The notes: a model not told the origin generated them from the letters alone. 64,000 nucleotides of DNA from Ramlibacter pinisoli (GCF_009758015.1 NZ_WSEL01000003.1:1-64000); one strand, 5' to 3'. Shown: positions 26,850 to 36,902, numbered from the stretch's first letter. Program-made: numbers and translations.

Positions 26850-27137
26850 TCACACCGCCGGCAGGTGCGCCAGCAGATCCCTCAGCGTCTGTTCCTGCTC
26901 CGGGTTCTCGGCTTCGATGCCCTCGCGGCAGGCCTTCATGCGGAACGAGTGACCGACCGGACCATCGACAAAGACCCGCACCTCCGATTCGCCGCATACC
27001 TTGGCGGCGTCGACCACCGGCACCAGCCGGCTGTTGCCGTGCTGGATCGCATCGTCGGGGATGTCCACCGAGTGCCAGCGGACGTGCGTGAGGCCTCCCT
27101 GGGGGCCCCAGCGAACTCCATCGATCACGTAGTACAT
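26850..27137 (-). CDS. Conserved hypothetical small protein
   Basis: 95 residues. Begins MYYVIDGVRWGPQGGLTHVR and contains an alternating beta pattern (SRLVPVVDAAKVCGESEVRV) with a C-terminal helix. No signal peptide. The start ATG is the only one in range. The family is not recognised; a small beta-rich soluble protein. Confidence 0.55.
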   Translation of the reverse strand: MYYVIDGVRWGPQGGLTHVRWHSVDIPDDAIQHGNSRLVPVVDAAKVCGESEVRVFVDGPVGHSFRMKACREGIEAENPEQEQTLRDLLAHLPAV

Positions 27138-27238
27138 GGCGGCACCCTAGCCTCGCGTGGCGACCTGGCTCGTAGGAGCACGTCCACCCGTGCGCGCAAC
27201 ACCGTCCGGCGACCAGGCCGGTGCTGCCGCCTGGCCGT

Positions 27239-27778
27239 TCAGACCCGCCGGGCGTGCCGGCTGATCGCGCGCGCCGCCACCGGCGCCAGCGCCGTGACGT
27301 CCTCGACCTCCTGCCCGGTGGGCTGGCGGCTTTCGCGGAAGTAGGTGCCGAAGGTGCCGACCACCCGGCCGGCCTCGTCCTTCAGCGGCATGCTCCAGGC
27401 GCCCCGGAAGCCGATGGCCAGCGGCAGGTGCCGCAGTTCCCGCCACTTCTCGTCGGCGTGGAAGTCGGGCGTGAGGACGATGCGGCCGGTGGCGGCGGCG
27501 GCCGCGCAGGTGCCGACCGCGGGATCGGGCCGCAGCCGGTCGATCTGGTCGAGGTAGTCGGCCGGCAGGCTGGGCGAGGCGCCGTTGCGCAGCAGGCCTT
27601 CGCGGTCGAGCGCAAGGATCGACGCGACGGTCGTGCCGTTCGACAGGGTCTCGACGGCGCCCGTCAGTTGCGAGAGCACCTCACGCAGCGGCGCGCCTCG
27701 ATCCAGCAGGGATTCGGCACGCTGGACCGCGGCCGCCACGACATGGTCGCGCTCGGCGGTTCGATCGTTAGCATGCAT
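27239..27778 (-). CDS. GAF-domain protein
   Basis: 179 residues with a canonical single GAF domain: helix AAVQRAESLLDRGAPLREVL, then SNGTTVASILALDREGLL, GASPSLPADYLDQIDRL, the AAAATGRIVLTPDF strand and a closing AWSMPLKDEAGRVVGTFGTY. This is the ligand-pocket layout of GAF modules found at the N-terminus of many sensor kinases, here free-standing. No cysteine or histidine pattern identifies a ligand. Unlike the GAF gene at 25629, no kinase gene follows it. Confidence 0.78.
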   Translation of the reverse strand: MHANDRTAERDHVVAAAVQRAESLLDRGAPLREVLSQLTGAVETLSNGTTVASILALDREGLLRNGASPSLPADYLDQIDRLRPDPAVGTCAAAAATGRIVLTPDFHADEKWRELRHLPLAIGFRGAWSMPLKDEAGRVVGTFGTYFRESRQPTGQEVEDVTALAPVAARAISRHARRV

Positions 27779-27823
27779 TCTTCCGAGTGTAGAAGAATCG
27801 GTCCGCGGCTGGGCTGGCGCGGC

Positions 27824-28237
27824 TCAATCCAGCAGGTTCGCCGGTACCTTGCCTCCATTGGCGGCCATGCGGCGCATCACTTCCTTGTGCAGCCACATGT
27901 TCATCTTGGCGCTGTCGGCCTTGTCGCCGGTGTAGCCCAGTTCATCGGCCAGCTCCTTGCGCTCCTGCAGGCTGCTTTCCATGCCCACCAGCTTCATCAG
28001 GTCGACGATGGAGGTGCGCCAGTTCAGCTTCTGCGGGTTCTTGGAGGCCATGTCGTTCAGCACGGCCTCGATGTCGACCGTCTGCGGGGGAGCGGCCGCG
28101 ACCGCTGCCGCGGCGTTGGCAGCGGCCTGCGCCTCGACGCCGGCTTGCGCCGCCTGCGCGGCGCCGGCGTCCGCCGTGGTCGTTTCCGCCGGGGGCTTGC
28201 CGAAGATGCGGCCGAAGATGTTGCCGAAGATGCTCAT
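27824..28237 (-). CDS. DUF3597-family protein
   Basis: 137 residues from ATG 28237 (AAGGAG 6 nt upstream). Begins MSIFGNIFGRIFGK, followed by an Ala-rich linker and the conserved C-terminal domain (VDIEAVLNDMASKNPQKLNW, then SIVDLMKLVGMESSLQERKE and MNMWLHKEVMRRMAANGGKVP). Structures of this family show a small helical bundle; function is unknown. Often constitutively present in Burkholderiales genomes. Confidence 0.85.
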   Translation of the reverse strand: MSIFGNIFGRIFGKPPAETTTADAGAAQAAQAGVEAQAAANAAAAVAAAPPQTVDIEAVLNDMASKNPQKLNWRTSIVDLMKLVGMESSLQERKELADELGYTGDKADSAKMNMWLHKEVMRRMAANGGKVPANLLD

Positions 28238-28330
28238 GAGGTTCTCCTTCAGATGGCCGGCCATCTTGGAACCCCACAGGGTGCGGCGCTGTCGGACGCA
28301 GTCGCGTACCGCGCGCCGCTGGTCGGGCCG

Positions 28331-29299
28331 TTACTCGGCCTTGGCGCCCGAGAACTGGACGATCTTGGCCCACTTCTCGGTTTCCATCCGGTGCAGCGCC
28401 CAGAACTGCTCGGGCGTGCCGGGGATGGGCACGCCGCCCAGGTCGGCCAGCTTGGCGCGCATGCCGGGGTCGGCCAGCGCGGCATTGATCTCGCGGTTGA
28501 GACGCTCGATGGCGTAGGCCGGCGTGCCCTTGGGCGCCGCGGCGCCGAACCAGGCGCTGGCCTCGTAGCCCGGCACCGACTCGGCCACGGTCTGGGTGTC
28601 GGGCAGCACGGGCGAGCGCTGGGCCGTGGTGACGCCCAGCGCGCGCACGGTGCCGGCGCGGATGTGCGTGATGATCGACGGCATGTTGTCGAAGATCACG
28701 TCGACCTGGCCGCCGATCAGGTCGGTGGTGGCCGGGCCGGCCCCCTTGTAGGGGATGTGCTTCATGTCGATGCCGGCCATCGACTTGAACAACTCACCCG
28801 ACAGGTGGACCGAGGTGCCCGCGCCCGACGAGGCCATGTTCACCTTGCCGGGGTTCTTCTTGGCGTACTCGATGAACTCGCCCACCGTCTTGGCCGGGAA
28901 GTTCTTGGTCACGGTCATGACGTTGGGCACGCGGATGATGCCGCCCACGGGGACCAGGTCGTCCAGGAAGTTGAACGGCAATTTGGGGTACAGCGTGGCG
29001 TTGATGGCGTTGGCCGGGTTCACCAGGAAGATGGTGTAGCCGTCCGGCGCCGCGCGCACGGCGGCCTCGGTCCCGATGTTGTTGCCGCCGCCGGCGCGGT
29101 TTTCGATCAGCACCTGCTGGCCCAGCCGCTGCGACAGCCACTGCCCCATCAGGCGAGCCGTCACGTCGGTGCTGCCCCCGGGCGGGTACGACACGATCCA
29201 GCGCAGCGGACGATTCGGATAGTCGGACTGCGCGGCGGCCAGCCCGACCAGTCCGCACGTGAGCACCACACCGGCGACGATTCTCTGCAGCAAACGCAT
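28331..29299 (-). CDS. Bug/TctC-family tripartite-tricarboxylate-type substrate receptor
   Basis: 322 residues from ATG 29299 (GAGGAG upstream). Signal peptide to about residue 24 (GLAAAQ), then the Bug fold: YPNRPLRWIVSYPPGGSTDV, IENRAGGGNNIGTEAAVRA, KHIPYKGAGPATTDLIGGQ with DVIFDNMPS. These loops clamp carboxylates in known members. It is an orphan: no TctA/TctB membrane genes are near, which is the normal state for most of the many Bug receptors in this bacterial group. Ligand unknown. Confidence 0.9.
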   Translation of the reverse strand: MRLLQRIVAGVVLTCGLVGLAAAQSDYPNRPLRWIVSYPPGGSTDVTARLMGQWLSQRLGQQVLIENRAGGGNNIGTEAAVRAAPDGYTIFLVNPANAINATLYPKLPFNFLDDLVPVGGIIRVPNVMTVTKNFPAKTVGEFIEYAKKNPGKVNMASSGAGTSVHLSGELFKSMAGIDMKHIPYKGAGPATTDLIGGQVDVIFDNMPSIITHIRAGTVRALGVTTAQRSPVLPDTQTVAESVPGYEASAWFGAAAPKGTPAYAIERLNREINAALADPGMRAKLADLGGVPIPGTPEQFWALHRMETEKWAKIVQFSGAKAE

Positions 29300-29423
29300 C
29301 GTGTCTCCTCGTTCTTGAAGGTGCGCCAACAGCGCCCGGCGAGGCTAGACGGTGCCCGCATGGCGCGTCAACGGGGTGACTACCGGGGCACGCGATGCGA
29401 AGGGCCGCGAAGCGACGGGCCCG

Positions 29424-30479
29424 CTACCCGCGCGCCAACGCCTGCGCCACCCGCTCCACGAAGCCCGTTGAATGCGCCGGGTCGAGCCAGCGCACCACCA
29501 CCACGGCCTCGTGCGCCGGGTCGATCCAGACGTAGTGGCCGCCGGCACCCACCATGAACCAGCTCTCGGGCGAGGCCTGCGGGAACATCGCGCCATCGCG
29601 GTTGAGCCAGCTGAGCCAGCCGTAGAACGGCGCGATCGCGCACGGCTGGCGCATGCGCTCGACCCAGCCCCCGGGCAGCAGTTGCACCCCTGCATGGCGC
29701 CCGCCATCGAGCAGCAGCTGGCCCACCCGGGCCTGGTCGCGCGCGCCGACCGAGACGCCGCCGCCCCAGTGCGAGCCGCCCGGCACCGACGGCAGCCGCT
29801 GGCCGTCGAGCGTGACCCAGGCATCGTCGTAGCCCTGCCAGGCAAAGCCTTCGCCACCGCCCAGGGGCCGCAGCACGGTGTCCAGGAACACCTCCTGCAA
29901 CGGCCGGCGGAACAGGTGCAGCAGCGCCAGCGACAGCTGGTTGATGCGCACGTCGTTGTATTCCCAGTAGCTGCCCGGCGCCTGCAGCACCCGCGCCTCG
30001 CCCTTGCGGCCCTGCGGCGGCTTGGGATCGTGGGTCACGCGCCGGTTGTGCTCGACCTGGTCGGGCATGCCGAAGCAGGTGCCGCTCCACTCGCTGGTCT
30101 GCTCCAGCAGGTGGGTCCAGGTGATGGCGCCGTTGTGGTCGCCGTCGAAGCCGATGCCGGGCAGGCGGTGGCCGACCCGCTCGGCCGGATCGAGCAGCCC
30201 CCGCGCCAGGGCCACCCCGGCCAGCAGTGCCAGGTAGGTCTTGGCCACGCTGAAGGTCAGGTCGGCCCGGTCGGGCTCGCCCCAGGCCGCGACCTCATGG
30301 CCGCCGACCCGCACCACCCCGGAGACGCCGCCGCGCGGGTGCACCGGCCCGCGCAGCCGGTTGAAGGGCGCCGGATCGGCGTGGTGCACGCCCCAGCTCG
30401 CCGGGTCGGCGGCGGGGTCGCGCGGCCAGGGAACCTCGTGCGCGCTGGCGTAGGCGATGGCATCGGTGAAGGCGGTCAT
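29424..30479 (-). CDS. Serine hydrolase, beta-lactamase/class C-like fold
   Basis: 351 residues. The SxxK nucleophile motif is SVAK (about 77-80), the second motif is YND in GSYWEYNDVRINQLSL, and HYVWIDPAHEAVVVVRW is near the end in place of KTG. The pattern matches Beta-lactamase (PF00144) hydrolases such as esterases and peptidases rather than antibiotic-resistance enzymes. No signal peptide, so probably cytoplasmic. Monocistronic, divergent from the RND operon. Natural substrate unknown. Confidence 0.82.
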   Translation of the reverse strand: MTAFTDAIAYASAHEVPWPRDPAADPASWGVHHADPAPFNRLRGPVHPRGGVSGVVRVGGHEVAAWGEPDRADLTFSVAKTYLALLAGVALARGLLDPAERVGHRLPGIGFDGDHNGAITWTHLLEQTSEWSGTCFGMPDQVEHNRRVTHDPKPPQGRKGEARVLQAPGSYWEYNDVRINQLSLALLHLFRRPLQEVFLDTVLRPLGGGEGFAWQGYDDAWVTLDGQRLPSVPGGSHWGGGVSVGARDQARVGQLLLDGGRHAGVQLLPGGWVERMRQPCAIAPFYGWLSWLNRDGAMFPQASPESWFMVGAGGHYVWIDPAHEAVVVVRWLDPAHSTGFVERVAQALARG

Positions 30480-30684
30480 GGGCCCCGAGCATACGGATCC
30501 GGCCGGGCCAGGCCCATCGGGGAACCACGGGCCCCGCTGATCGCCCGATCAGCAATGCGCCGCCCTGGTGCGCCCGGGTCAGGGCCGTGTGAATCCCAGG
30601 TAAAGCAGCGCTACAAGGTCCGCACCCCCTTCGCGCTCCGCTGTCGCGCTCGTAAGATCGCAGGTTTCCAGCTGTAACCGAACG

Positions 30685-33600
30685 ATGTCGCTCGTCTCGA
30701 CCGCACTCCGGCGCCCCTACACCTTCCTCGTGATGGCGTTGCTGATCGTGCTGGCCACGCCGCTGGCGCTGCGCAGCATGGCCACCGACATCTTCCCGGA
30801 GATCAACATCCCGGTGGTCAGCATCATCTGGAACTACAACGGCCTGCCGGCCCAGGAGATGGGGCAGCGCATCGCCGCCTCCAGCGAGCGCGGCCTGACC
30901 ACCACCGTCAGCGACATCGACCACATCGAGTCGACCTCGCTGCCCAGCATCTCGGTGATCAAGGTCTTCTTCCAGCCCAACGCCAACATCCAGAGCGCCA
31001 TCGCCCAGACCGTGGCCGCGGTGCAGACCCAGGTGCGGCAGCTGCCGCCGGGCATCACGCCGCCGCTCGTCATCAAGTATTCGGCCTCCAGCATCCCGGT
31101 GGTGCAGCTGGCCCTGTCCAGCGGCACGCTGCCCGAGCAGTCGGTGTTCGACGCCGCCGTCAACATCCTGCGGCCGCGGCTGGTCACCATCCCCGGGGTG
31201 GCCATCCCGTTCCCCTACGGCGGCAAGGTCAAGGTGATCTCGGTCGACCTCGACATCCAGGCGCTGCAGGCGCGCAACCTGGCGCCGGCCGACGTGGTGA
31301 ACGCCGTCAACACCCAGAACCTGATCCTGCCCTCGGGCACGGCCAAGCTGGGCGACACCGAGTTCACGGTGGGCATGAACGGCTCGCCCGACGCCATCGC
31401 CGGGCTGAGCGAACTGCCGGTGCGAACCGCCGCCGGCGCCACCACCTACCTGCGCGACGTGGCCACCGTGCGCGACGGCTTCCAGCCACAGACCAACATC
31501 GTGCGCCAGGACGGCCAGCGCGGCGTGCTGCTGTCGGTGCTGAAGAACGGCGGCGCCTCCACGCTGGACATCGTCAAGAACCTCAAGGCCATGCTGCCCA
31601 TCGCGGGCCAGCAGCTGCCGGCGGACGTCAAGGTCACGCCGCTGTTCGACCAGTCGATCTTCGTCACCGCCGCCATCGAGGGCGTGGTGGCCGAGGCGCT
31701 GATCGCCGCCCTCCTCACCGCCGCCATGGTCTTGCTGTTCCTGGGCAACTGGCGCAGCACGCTGATCATCGCCGTCACCATCCCGCTGTCGATCCTGGCT
31801 TCCATCCTGGCGCTGTTCGCGCTCGGCGAGACGCTGAACATCATGACGCTGGGCGGGCTGGCGCTGTCGGTCGGCATCCTGGTCGACCAGGCCATCGTGA
31901 CCATCGAGAACATCGAGCGCCACCTGCACGAGGGCAAGCCGCTGCTCGAATCGATCGAGGTCGGCGCCGGCGAGATCGGCGTGCCGGCCTTCGTGTCCAC
32001 GCTGTGCATCTGCATCGTGTTCGTGCCGATGTTCTTCCTCACCGGCGTGGCGCGCTTCCTGTTCGTGCCGCTGGCCGAGGCGGTGGTGTTCGCCATGCTG
32101 GCGTCCTACTTCCTGTCGCGCACGCTGGTGCCCACGCTGGTGATGCTGCTGATGAAGCAGCACGGCCAGGACCAAGGCGCGCCGGGCCCGCTGCGCCGCA
32201 TCTACCTGGGCTTCGACCGCCAGTTCGAGCGGCTGCGTGGCGCCTACGCGGTGCTGCTGGCCGGGCTGCTGGCGCGCAAGGGCCGCTTCGGCAGCGTCTT
32301 CCTGCTGTTCTGCGTGGTGTCGTGCGGGCTGGTGCCCTTCCTCGGCCGCGACTTCTTCCCCAGCGTCGACGCCGGCCAGATCCGGCTGCACATGCGCACG
32401 CCCACCGGCACGCGCATCGAGGAGACGGCCCGCATTGCCGACCAGGTGGAGAACGCCATCCGCCAGCTGATGCCCGAGAGCGAGCTGGAGACCATCCTCG
32501 ACAACCTGGGCATCCCCAACAGCGGCATCAACCTGTCGTACAGCAACGCCGGGACCATCGGCACCCTCGACGGCGAGATCCTGCTGTCACTGAAGAAGGG
32601 GCATCGCCCCACCGAGCACTGGGTGTCGGAGCTGCGCCGCGAGCTGCCGCGGCGCTTCCCCGGCGTGGAGTTCTTCTTCCAGCCGGCCGACATCGTCACC
32701 CAGATCCTGAACTTCGGCCTGCCGGCCGCCATCGACGTGCAGTTCACCGGCAGCGACCTGGCCGGCAACGCGCAGCTGGCGGCGGAACTGACCAAGGCCA
32801 TCCGCAAGATCCCCGGCGCCGTCGACGCCCACGTGCACCAGCGGCTGGACGGCCCCATGCTCAGTCTGCAGATGGACCGCACCCGCCTGCAGCAGCTGGG
32901 CCTGTCGGCCACCAACGTGGGCCAGAACGTGCTGATCGCGCTGTCGGGCAGCTCGCAGACCGCGCCGGCGTTCTGGCTCGATCCGCGCAACGGCGTGGTC
33001 TACAACATCGTGGTGCAGAGCCCGCAGTACACGGTCGACTCGATCGATTCGCTGCTGAACATCCCGGTGGGCGCGCCCGGCGGCACCGGCACGCCGCAGC
33101 TGCTGGGCAACCTGGTGTCGGCGCAGCCGGCCCGCCAGCTGCCCATCGTCTCGCGCTACAACATCGCGCCGGCCGTCGACGTCTTCGTCAGCGTGCAGGG
33201 CACCGACCTGGGCAGCGTGGCCACGCAGGTGCGCCAGCTGGTCGACGAGGTCCGACCCAAGCTCAAGCGCGGCAACCAGGTGGAGCTGCGCGGCCAGGTG
33301 CAGACGATGCAGAACTCGTTCGTCGGCCTGGGCGTGGGCCTGGCCGGGGCCATCGTGCTGGTCTACCTGCTGGTGGTGGTGAACTTCCAGTCGTGGATCG
33401 ACGCCGCCATCATCATCGCCGCCCTGCCCGCGGCGCTGGCCGGGATCGCCTGGATGCTGTTCATCACCGGCACCACGCTGAGCGTGCCGGCCCTCACCGG
33501 CGCCATCATGACCATGGGCGTGGCCACGGCCAACAGCATCCTGGTGGTCTCGTTCGCGCGCCAGCAGCGCGAGGCCGGCATGGGCCCGCTGGCGTCGGCG

Positions 33601-33864
33601 CAGGCGGCCGGCGCCACCCGCATCCGGCCGGTGCTCATGACCGCCCTGGCGATGATCATCGGCATGATCCCGATGGCCCTCGGCCTGGGCGAAGGCGGCG
33701 AGCAGAATGCGCCGCTGGGCCGCGCCGTCATCGGCGGCCTGCTGTTCGCCACCGTCTCCACGCTCCTGTTCGTGCCCGTGCTGTATGCCGGCGTGCACGA
33801 ACGCCTCGCACGCCGGGCGGCGCGCCGTGTCCCGCCGCCCACCGCCCTGCCCCAGGAAGGCTGA
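30685..33864 (+). CDS. RND efflux pump inner-membrane transporter (HAE1/AcrB type)
   Basis: 1059 residues, full length. Twelve predicted membrane helices with two large periplasmic loops. TM1 is near residue 12-30. The TM4 stretch GGLALSVGILVDQAIVTIEN contains the acidic residue of the proton relay, and LTGAIMTMGVATANSILVV is the equivalent in the second half. The sequence is nearer the MdtB/MexW-like or heavy-drug exporters than CusA. It heads an operon with the adaptor (8 nt downstream) and the outer-membrane factor. Pump-first gene order is less common than adaptor-first. No regulator gene is next to it. Substrates cannot be predicted. Confidence 0.93.
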   Translation: MSLVSTALRRPYTFLVMALLIVLATPLALRSMATDIFPEINIPVVSIIWNYNGLPAQEMGQRIAASSERGLTTTVSDIDHIESTSLPSISVIKVFFQPNANIQSAIAQTVAAVQTQVRQLPPGITPPLVIKYSASSIPVVQLALSSGTLPEQSVFDAAVNILRPRLVTIPGVAIPFPYGGKVKVISVDLDIQALQARNLAPADVVNAVNTQNLILPSGTAKLGDTEFTVGMNGSPDAIAGLSELPVRTAAGATTYLRDVATVRDGFQPQTNIVRQDGQRGVLLSVLKNGGASTLDIVKNLKAMLPIAGQQLPADVKVTPLFDQSIFVTAAIEGVVAEALIAALLTAAMVLLFLGNWRSTLIIAVTIPLSILASILALFALGETLNIMTLGGLALSVGILVDQAIVTIENIERHLHEGKPLLESIEVGAGEIGVPAFVSTLCICIVFVPMFFLTGVARFLFVPLAEAVVFAMLASYFLSRTLVPTLVMLLMKQHGQDQGAPGPLRRIYLGFDRQFERLRGAYAVLLAGLLARKGRFGSVFLLFCVVSCGLVPFLGRDFFPSVDAGQIRLHMRTPTGTRIEETARIADQVENAIRQLMPESELETILDNLGIPNSGINLSYSNAGTIGTLDGEILLSLKKGHRPTEHWVSELRRELPRRFPGVEFFFQPADIVTQILNFGLPAAIDVQFTGSDLAGNAQLAAELTKAIRKIPGAVDAHVHQRLDGPMLSLQMDRTRLQQLGLSATNVGQNVLIALSGSSQTAPAFWLDPRNGVVYNIVVQSPQYTVDSIDSLLNIPVGAPGGTGTPQLLGNLVSAQPARQLPIVSRYNIAPAVDVFVSVQGTDLGSVATQVRQLVDEVRPKLKRGNQVELRGQVQTMQNSFVGLGVGLAGAIVLVYLLVVVNFQSWIDAAIIIAALPAALAGIAWMLFITGTTLSVPALTGAIMTMGVATANSILVVSFARQQREAGMGPLASAQAAGATRIRPVLMTALAMIIGMIPMALGLGEGGEQNAPLGRAVIGGLLFATVSTLLFVPVLYAGVHERLARRAARRVPPPTALPQEG

Positions 33865-33872
33865 CCGCTCCC

Positions 33873-35063
33873 ATGACCGAAGACACGACCCTGCCCGCCG
33901 GCGGCCCGCCGCCCCGCCAGGTCCAGCGCTGGACCCGCATCGTCACCGCCACCCTGCTGGTGCTGCTGGCCCTCGGGGCCGCCCGCACCCTGGTCAGCCG
34001 CAACAGCAACGCCAAGGCGCTCGACAAGATCGCAGCCGACAGCTCGGTGCAATACGTGCGCACCACCACCGTCCGCGCCGCCGGCACCGGCCAGAACCTG
34101 TCGCTCCCCGGCACGCTGCAGGGCTTCGTGCAGGCGCCGGTGTCGGCGCGCGCCGGCGGCTACCTGCGTCGCTGGACCAAGGACATCGGCAGCCGCGTCG
34201 AGCAGGGCGACCTGCTGGCCGAGATCGAGACGCCCGAGCTCGACCAGCAGCTGTCGCAGGCCGTCGCCGCCCGCAACCAGGCCGCGGCCAGCCTGGAGCT
34301 GGCGCGCACCACGGTCGAACGCTGGGAGGCGCTGCGCCAGCGCGATGCGGTGTCGCAGCAGGAACTGGAAGAACGGCGCAGCGCCTTCACCCAGTCCAAG
34401 GCCAACCTGGCCGGTGCCGACGCCAACGTCGAGCGCCTCAAGCAGCTGGGCGGCTTCAAGCGCGTGGTGGCGCCCTTCGCCGGCGTCATCACCAAGCGCA
34501 ACGTCGACATCGGCGACCTGATCGACAGCAACCGGCCCCTGTTCCTGCTGTCGCAGACCGACCCGCTGCGCGTGTACGTGAACGTGCCGCAGGCCTATGC
34601 GCACCTGGTCAAGCCGGGACAGAAGGCCACCGTGGTGCAGGCCGAGCTGCGTGGCCGCAACTTCACCGGCCAGGTGGCCCGCACTGCCGGCTCCATCGAC
34701 ACCGCCTCCCGCACCATGCAGGTCGAGGTGGCCATTCCGAACAAGGACGGCGCACTGCTGCCTGGCGCGTTCGTGCAGGTGCAGCTCGCGGCCGCCGCCA
34801 GCGGCACGCCCACCATCCCGGCCAATGCGCTGCTCATGCGCGGCCAGGGCGTGCTGGTGGCGCGCGTCGATGCCGTCGGCACGGTGCAGCTGGTGCCGGT
34901 GCGCCTGGGCCGCAACTTCGGCGACGCGGTGGAGGTGCTCGACGGGCTGTCCGGCAACGAGACGCTGGTGCTCAACCCGTCCGACTCGCTGGCGGCCGGC
35001 GACAAGGTGCAGGTCGTCGCGGACGCCAGGGCGTCCGTGGCGTCGGCGCCCAAGGCACCGTGA
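33873..35063 (+). CDS. RND efflux periplasmic adaptor (membrane fusion protein)
   Basis: 396 residues from ATG 33873. One N-terminal membrane anchor (about 23-40). Split lipoyl halves (APVSARAGGYLRRWTKDIGS and VVAPFAGVITKRNVDIGDLI) flank an alpha-hairpin (SQAVAARNQAAASLELARTT onward). A beta-barrel and membrane-proximal domain follow. It bridges the pump and the outer-membrane channel. Its stop overlaps the next gene's start (GTGA), so the two are translationally coupled. Confidence 0.93.
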   Translation: MTEDTTLPAGGPPPRQVQRWTRIVTATLLVLLALGAARTLVSRNSNAKALDKIAADSSVQYVRTTTVRAAGTGQNLSLPGTLQGFVQAPVSARAGGYLRRWTKDIGSRVEQGDLLAEIETPELDQQLSQAVAARNQAAASLELARTTVERWEALRQRDAVSQQELEERRSAFTQSKANLAGADANVERLKQLGGFKRVVAPFAGVITKRNVDIGDLIDSNRPLFLLSQTDPLRVYVNVPQAYAHLVKPGQKATVVQAELRGRNFTGQVARTAGSIDTASRTMQVEVAIPNKDGALLPGAFVQVQLAAAASGTPTIPANALLMRGQGVLVARVDAVGTVQLVPVRLGRNFGDAVEVLDGLSGNETLVLNPSDSLAAGDKVQVVADARASVASAPKAP

Positions 35064-36466
35064 GCGGCCGGCGTCTCGTCGCGGCCGCCGTGCTGGCCGC
35101 GCTGGCCGGCTGCGCGGGCGCGCCGCCCTACCAGCAGCCGGTGGTCGACGTGCCCCCGGCGTGGAAGATCGAGGAGCCGTTCCGGGTCGCCAGGCCCGAC
35201 GACGCCGCGGTGCGCGGGGCCTGGTGGAAGCTGTTCGGCGACCCCCGGCTCGATGCACTGCAGGAGCAGGCCCTGGCCGCCAGCCCCACGCTGGCCGCCG
35301 CCACCGCCCGCCTCGACCAGTCGCGCTCCACGGTCGACGTGGCCAACGCCGGCCTGATGCCGCAGGTGGTGGCGAGCGGGCGCGTCGCGCGCCAGCGCAT
35401 CTCCGCCAACCGGCCGCTGACCAACTACAACGCGCCCAACTTCTCCACCGTCCAGGACGACTTCACCCTCAACTTCACGGCGGCCTGGGAGTTCGACCTG
35501 TTCGGCCGGCTGCGCAGCACGCAGGCCGCGGCCCGCGCCAGCTCCGAGCAGTCGGCGGCCGACCTGCAGAACGTGCGCCTGGCGCTCGGCGCCGACCTGG
35601 CTGCGGCGTACTTCAACCTGCGCGAGCTGGACATCGAGCTGGACGTGCTGGCCCAGTCCATCGCGCTGCAGCGGCGCTCGTTCGACCTGGCCAAGGCCCG
35701 CTACGACCTGGGTGCCACCAGCGGCCTGGACGTCGCGCAGCAGCAGTCGCTGCTCGATGCCACCCTGGTCCAGGTCGACCTGCTGCGCCGCCAGCGCGGC
35801 CAGTTCCAGAACGCCATCGCCACCCTCACCGGGCAGCCGGCCCCGCTGTTCGCCATCGCCCCGGAACTGGGGCCGAGGACGGCGCCGGCCATCCCGGTCG
35901 GCCTGCCCTCGGAAATCCTCCAGCGGCGGCCCGACGTCGCATCGGCTGAGCGCGCCGTGGCCGCCGCCAACGCGCAGATCGGCATCGCCCGCGCCGCCTA
36001 CTACCCGAACATCGCCCTGCTGCCCACCCTGGGCTACGACAGCCGCCACTTCGAGGCCCTGTTCAACACGCCCAGCCTGCTGTGGTCGTTCGGCGTCTCG
36101 GCCTCGCAGGTGCTGTTCGACGGCGGCCGCGCCGATGCCACCGTGGCTTTCGCCCAGGCCGGCTACCAGGCCACCGTGGCCAACTACCGCCGCACCGTCC
36201 TCACCGCCATGCAGGAAGTGCAGGACGCCCTCGACGGCAGCGCCTCCCTCGATCGCGCGCTGGCCCAGGCTCGCCTGGCCGAGCAGAGCGCGCAGCGCGT
36301 GCTGCAACTGGCCACCGACCGATACCAGGGCGGCGCGGCCACCTACCTGGAGGTCATCACCGCGCAGCAATCGCTCCTGAACAGCCAGCGCCTGGCCGCG
36401 CAGCTGCTCGGGCAGCGGCTGCTGGTGACGGTGGCGCTGGTGAAGGCGGTCGGCGGGGAGTGGTGA
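35060..36466 (+). CDS. RND efflux outer-membrane lipoprotein (NodT/OprM family)
   Basis: 468 residues from GTG 35060. Lipobox LAGC with the lipidated cysteine at 18. Two repeated outer-membrane-efflux domains; conserved WWKLFGDPRLDALQEQALAA, AAWEFDLFGRLRSTQAAARA, the domain repeat start PSEILQRRPDVASAERAVAA and QVLFDGGRADATVAFAQAGY. Trimerises into the outer-membrane channel and periplasmic tunnel. Completes the tripartite operon 30685-36466. Confidence 0.94.
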   Translation: MSGRRLVAAAVLAALAGCAGAPPYQQPVVDVPPAWKIEEPFRVARPDDAAVRGAWWKLFGDPRLDALQEQALAASPTLAAATARLDQSRSTVDVANAGLMPQVVASGRVARQRISANRPLTNYNAPNFSTVQDDFTLNFTAAWEFDLFGRLRSTQAAARASSEQSAADLQNVRLALGADLAAAYFNLRELDIELDVLAQSIALQRRSFDLAKARYDLGATSGLDVAQQQSLLDATLVQVDLLRRQRGQFQNAIATLTGQPAPLFAIAPELGPRTAPAIPVGLPSEILQRRPDVASAERAVAAANAQIGIARAAYYPNIALLPTLGYDSRHFEALFNTPSLLWSFGVSASQVLFDGGRADATVAFAQAGYQATVANYRRTVLTAMQEVQDALDGSASLDRALAQARLAEQSAQRVLQLATDRYQGGAATYLEVITAQQSLLNSQRLAAQLLGQRLLVTVALVKAVGGEW

Positions 36467-36516
36467 GGGGGCGGCGGCCTTCGCCGTCCACTGGGACGTC
36501 GTGCCGCTGGCGACCC

Positions 36517-36900
36517 CGTCATGCCAGGCTCGCCCGAGAGTCGTCATGCCGGGCTCGACCCGGCATCCATCTCCTGAACGCGGATCGGGCATGAACGACG
36601 AACCGGAGATGGATTGCGGGTCAAGCCCGCAATGACGGGAGCAACGCTGGAGATCGATCGCGGGTCAAGCCCGCAATGACGGAGTGGGGGGTGACGGGCT
36701 CGGAAAATCGCCGCGCAGGCTCGACCCTGAACGTCGTCATGCCGGGCTCGACCCGGCATCCATCTCCCGAACGCGGATCGGTCACGAACCACGAACTTGG
36801 ATGGATTGCGGGTCAAGCCCGCAATGACAGAGTGGGACAAGCCCGCAGTGAAAACGCGCGGTTCAAGCCCGCGAGGACGGGAGTCCCCGCAACGACGGGG
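36517..36900. repeat. Dispersed palindromic repeat cluster (at least five cores)
   Basis: ATGCCGGG-type cores with CCATCTCC tails at 36541-36574 and 36733-36767, each followed by the conserved spacer GAACGCGGATCGG. Inverted ATTGCGGG-type cores lie at 36604-36638, 36650-36681 and 36797-36828. Decayed half-copies extend to 36900. Fills the gap after the RND operon up to the stop of the small gene at 36903. Confidence 0.85.
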
Positions 36901-36902
36901 CG

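Noticed and set aside
29424..30479. Beta-lactamase resistance gene
   Set aside because: Has SVAK and YND but no signal peptide and no KTG; better described as a general serine hydrolase.
36517..36900. Intrinsic terminator of the RND operon
   Set aside because: The stem-loops are copies of the dispersed repeat and lack T-tracts; they may stop transcription but cannot be called terminators from sequence.
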